Source: Bacillota bacterium (GTDB lineage Bacteria; Bacillota; Dethiobacteria; SKNC01). From it: DNA of 13,800 nucleotides. The notes below the pieces were generated by a model. The model was not told the DNA's origin. It saw nothing but the letters and a program-made list of their open reading frames with translations, and searched no databases. The position numbers and the translations under genes are program-made. The DNA is taken from assembly GCA_007121375.1 (NCBI GenBank), contig SKLX01000204.1, forward strand, positions 1 to 13,800. The letters run 5' to 3'. Below, piece by piece: positions 13,666 through 13,800 of this stretch. Every line of letters starts with the position of its first letter. Positions within the stretch are counted from its first letter, which is position 1.

Positions 13666-13800
13666 TTAGCTGCTTTTCCAGAAAGTTTCTCCTGTGTCCC
13701 TGGTATCATATCCACCCAGTTTTTTTACTTCCCTTTTAAAATAATCAGACCGGACTACCTCCAGGAATTTAACTATTATATCTTTATCCAGGAACTCCTG
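13666..13800 (-). CDS. C-terminal end of a PBP-like (molybdate-type) domain protein, probably MoeA-PBP fusion (partial)
   Basis: The window edge cuts this gene; 44 residues and a TAA stop (13668-13666) are visible. The sequence includes IIVKFLEVVRSDYFKREV and then KKLGGYDTRDTGET. The pattern FLE-(hydrophobic)2-RS-x2-F-(K/R)-x-E-V followed by GGYDTxxTG is, from memory, the end of the PBP-like domain (PF12727) that is fused to MoeA-type molybdopterin molybdotransferases, and also found in ModE-like regulators. Followed by mogA on the same strand, a MoeA fusion is the better guess. The rest of the protein is outside the window, so fusion partner and full identity are not proven. Confidence 0.65.
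   Translation of the reverse strand, partial: QEFLDKDIIVKFLEVVRSDYFKREVKKLGGYDTRDTGETFWKSS

Noticed and set aside
1..13800. CRISPR arrays, insertion sequences, attachment sites, tRNA or rRNA genes
   Set aside because: No regularly spaced repeats, transposase or integrase motifs, terminal inverted repeats, cloverleaf or rRNA-like stretches were seen on either strand.

Overview
The window reads as chromosomal DNA of an anaerobic, Gram-positive-type bacterium, most likely a member of the Clostridia in the broad sense. Four things point that way. The Shine-Dalgarno sequences are strong (GGAGG or GGGAGG before nearly every gene). Non-ATG starts are common (TTG and GTG). groES-groEL has a perfect CIRCE operator. 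There is also a four-subunit, oxygen-sensitive 2-oxoacid:ferredoxin oxidoreductase and a TrpB2-type tryptophan synthase beta chain, both frequent in strict anaerobes and thermophiles. I cannot name a genus. I see no tRNA, rRNA, IS element, CRISPR array or phage gene.

Layout, left to right. (1) About 1-8240, minus strand, read from right to left: a tightly packed series porG-porD-porA-porB, then a PfkB-type kinase, a PurN-like formyltransferase, a HAD phosphatase-like protein, a LysE-type exporter, guaA, and the start of purE (cut by the window edge). Gaps run from a 4-bp overlap to 50 bp, with no terminator visible between genes, so this is probably one long transcription unit. (2) 8241-8527: an AT-rich divergent intergenic region with promoter candidates and overlapping inverted repeats. 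(3) 8528-9886, plus strand: a solo trpB2. (4) 9898-9946: a bidirectional terminator between the convergent trpB2 and groEL. (5) 9963-12064, minus strand: groES-groEL with CIRCE and a recognisable promoter. (6) 12194-13800, minus strand: the C-terminal end of a protein resembling the PBP-like domain of MoeA-type proteins, then mogA, then a membrane-anchored trypsin/HtrA-like protease without PDZ, closed by a terminator.

How the genes fit together. The Por enzyme links acetyl-CoA and pyruvate through ferredoxin. guaA and purE are ordinary purine biosynthesis. mogA and the upstream fragment belong to molybdenum cofactor insertion. GroES/GroEL are HrcA-regulated chaperones. The least explained part is the four-gene block pfkB / formyltransferase / HAD / LysE between Por and the purine genes. 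It has kinase, formyl-transfer, phosphatase and export chemistry in one apparent operon but no recognised pathway, and the formyltransferase keeps its catalytic residues while lacking the usual GAR-phosphate-binding signature of PurN. This is the best candidate for an undescribed metabolic module, though its function cannot be read from the sequence alone.
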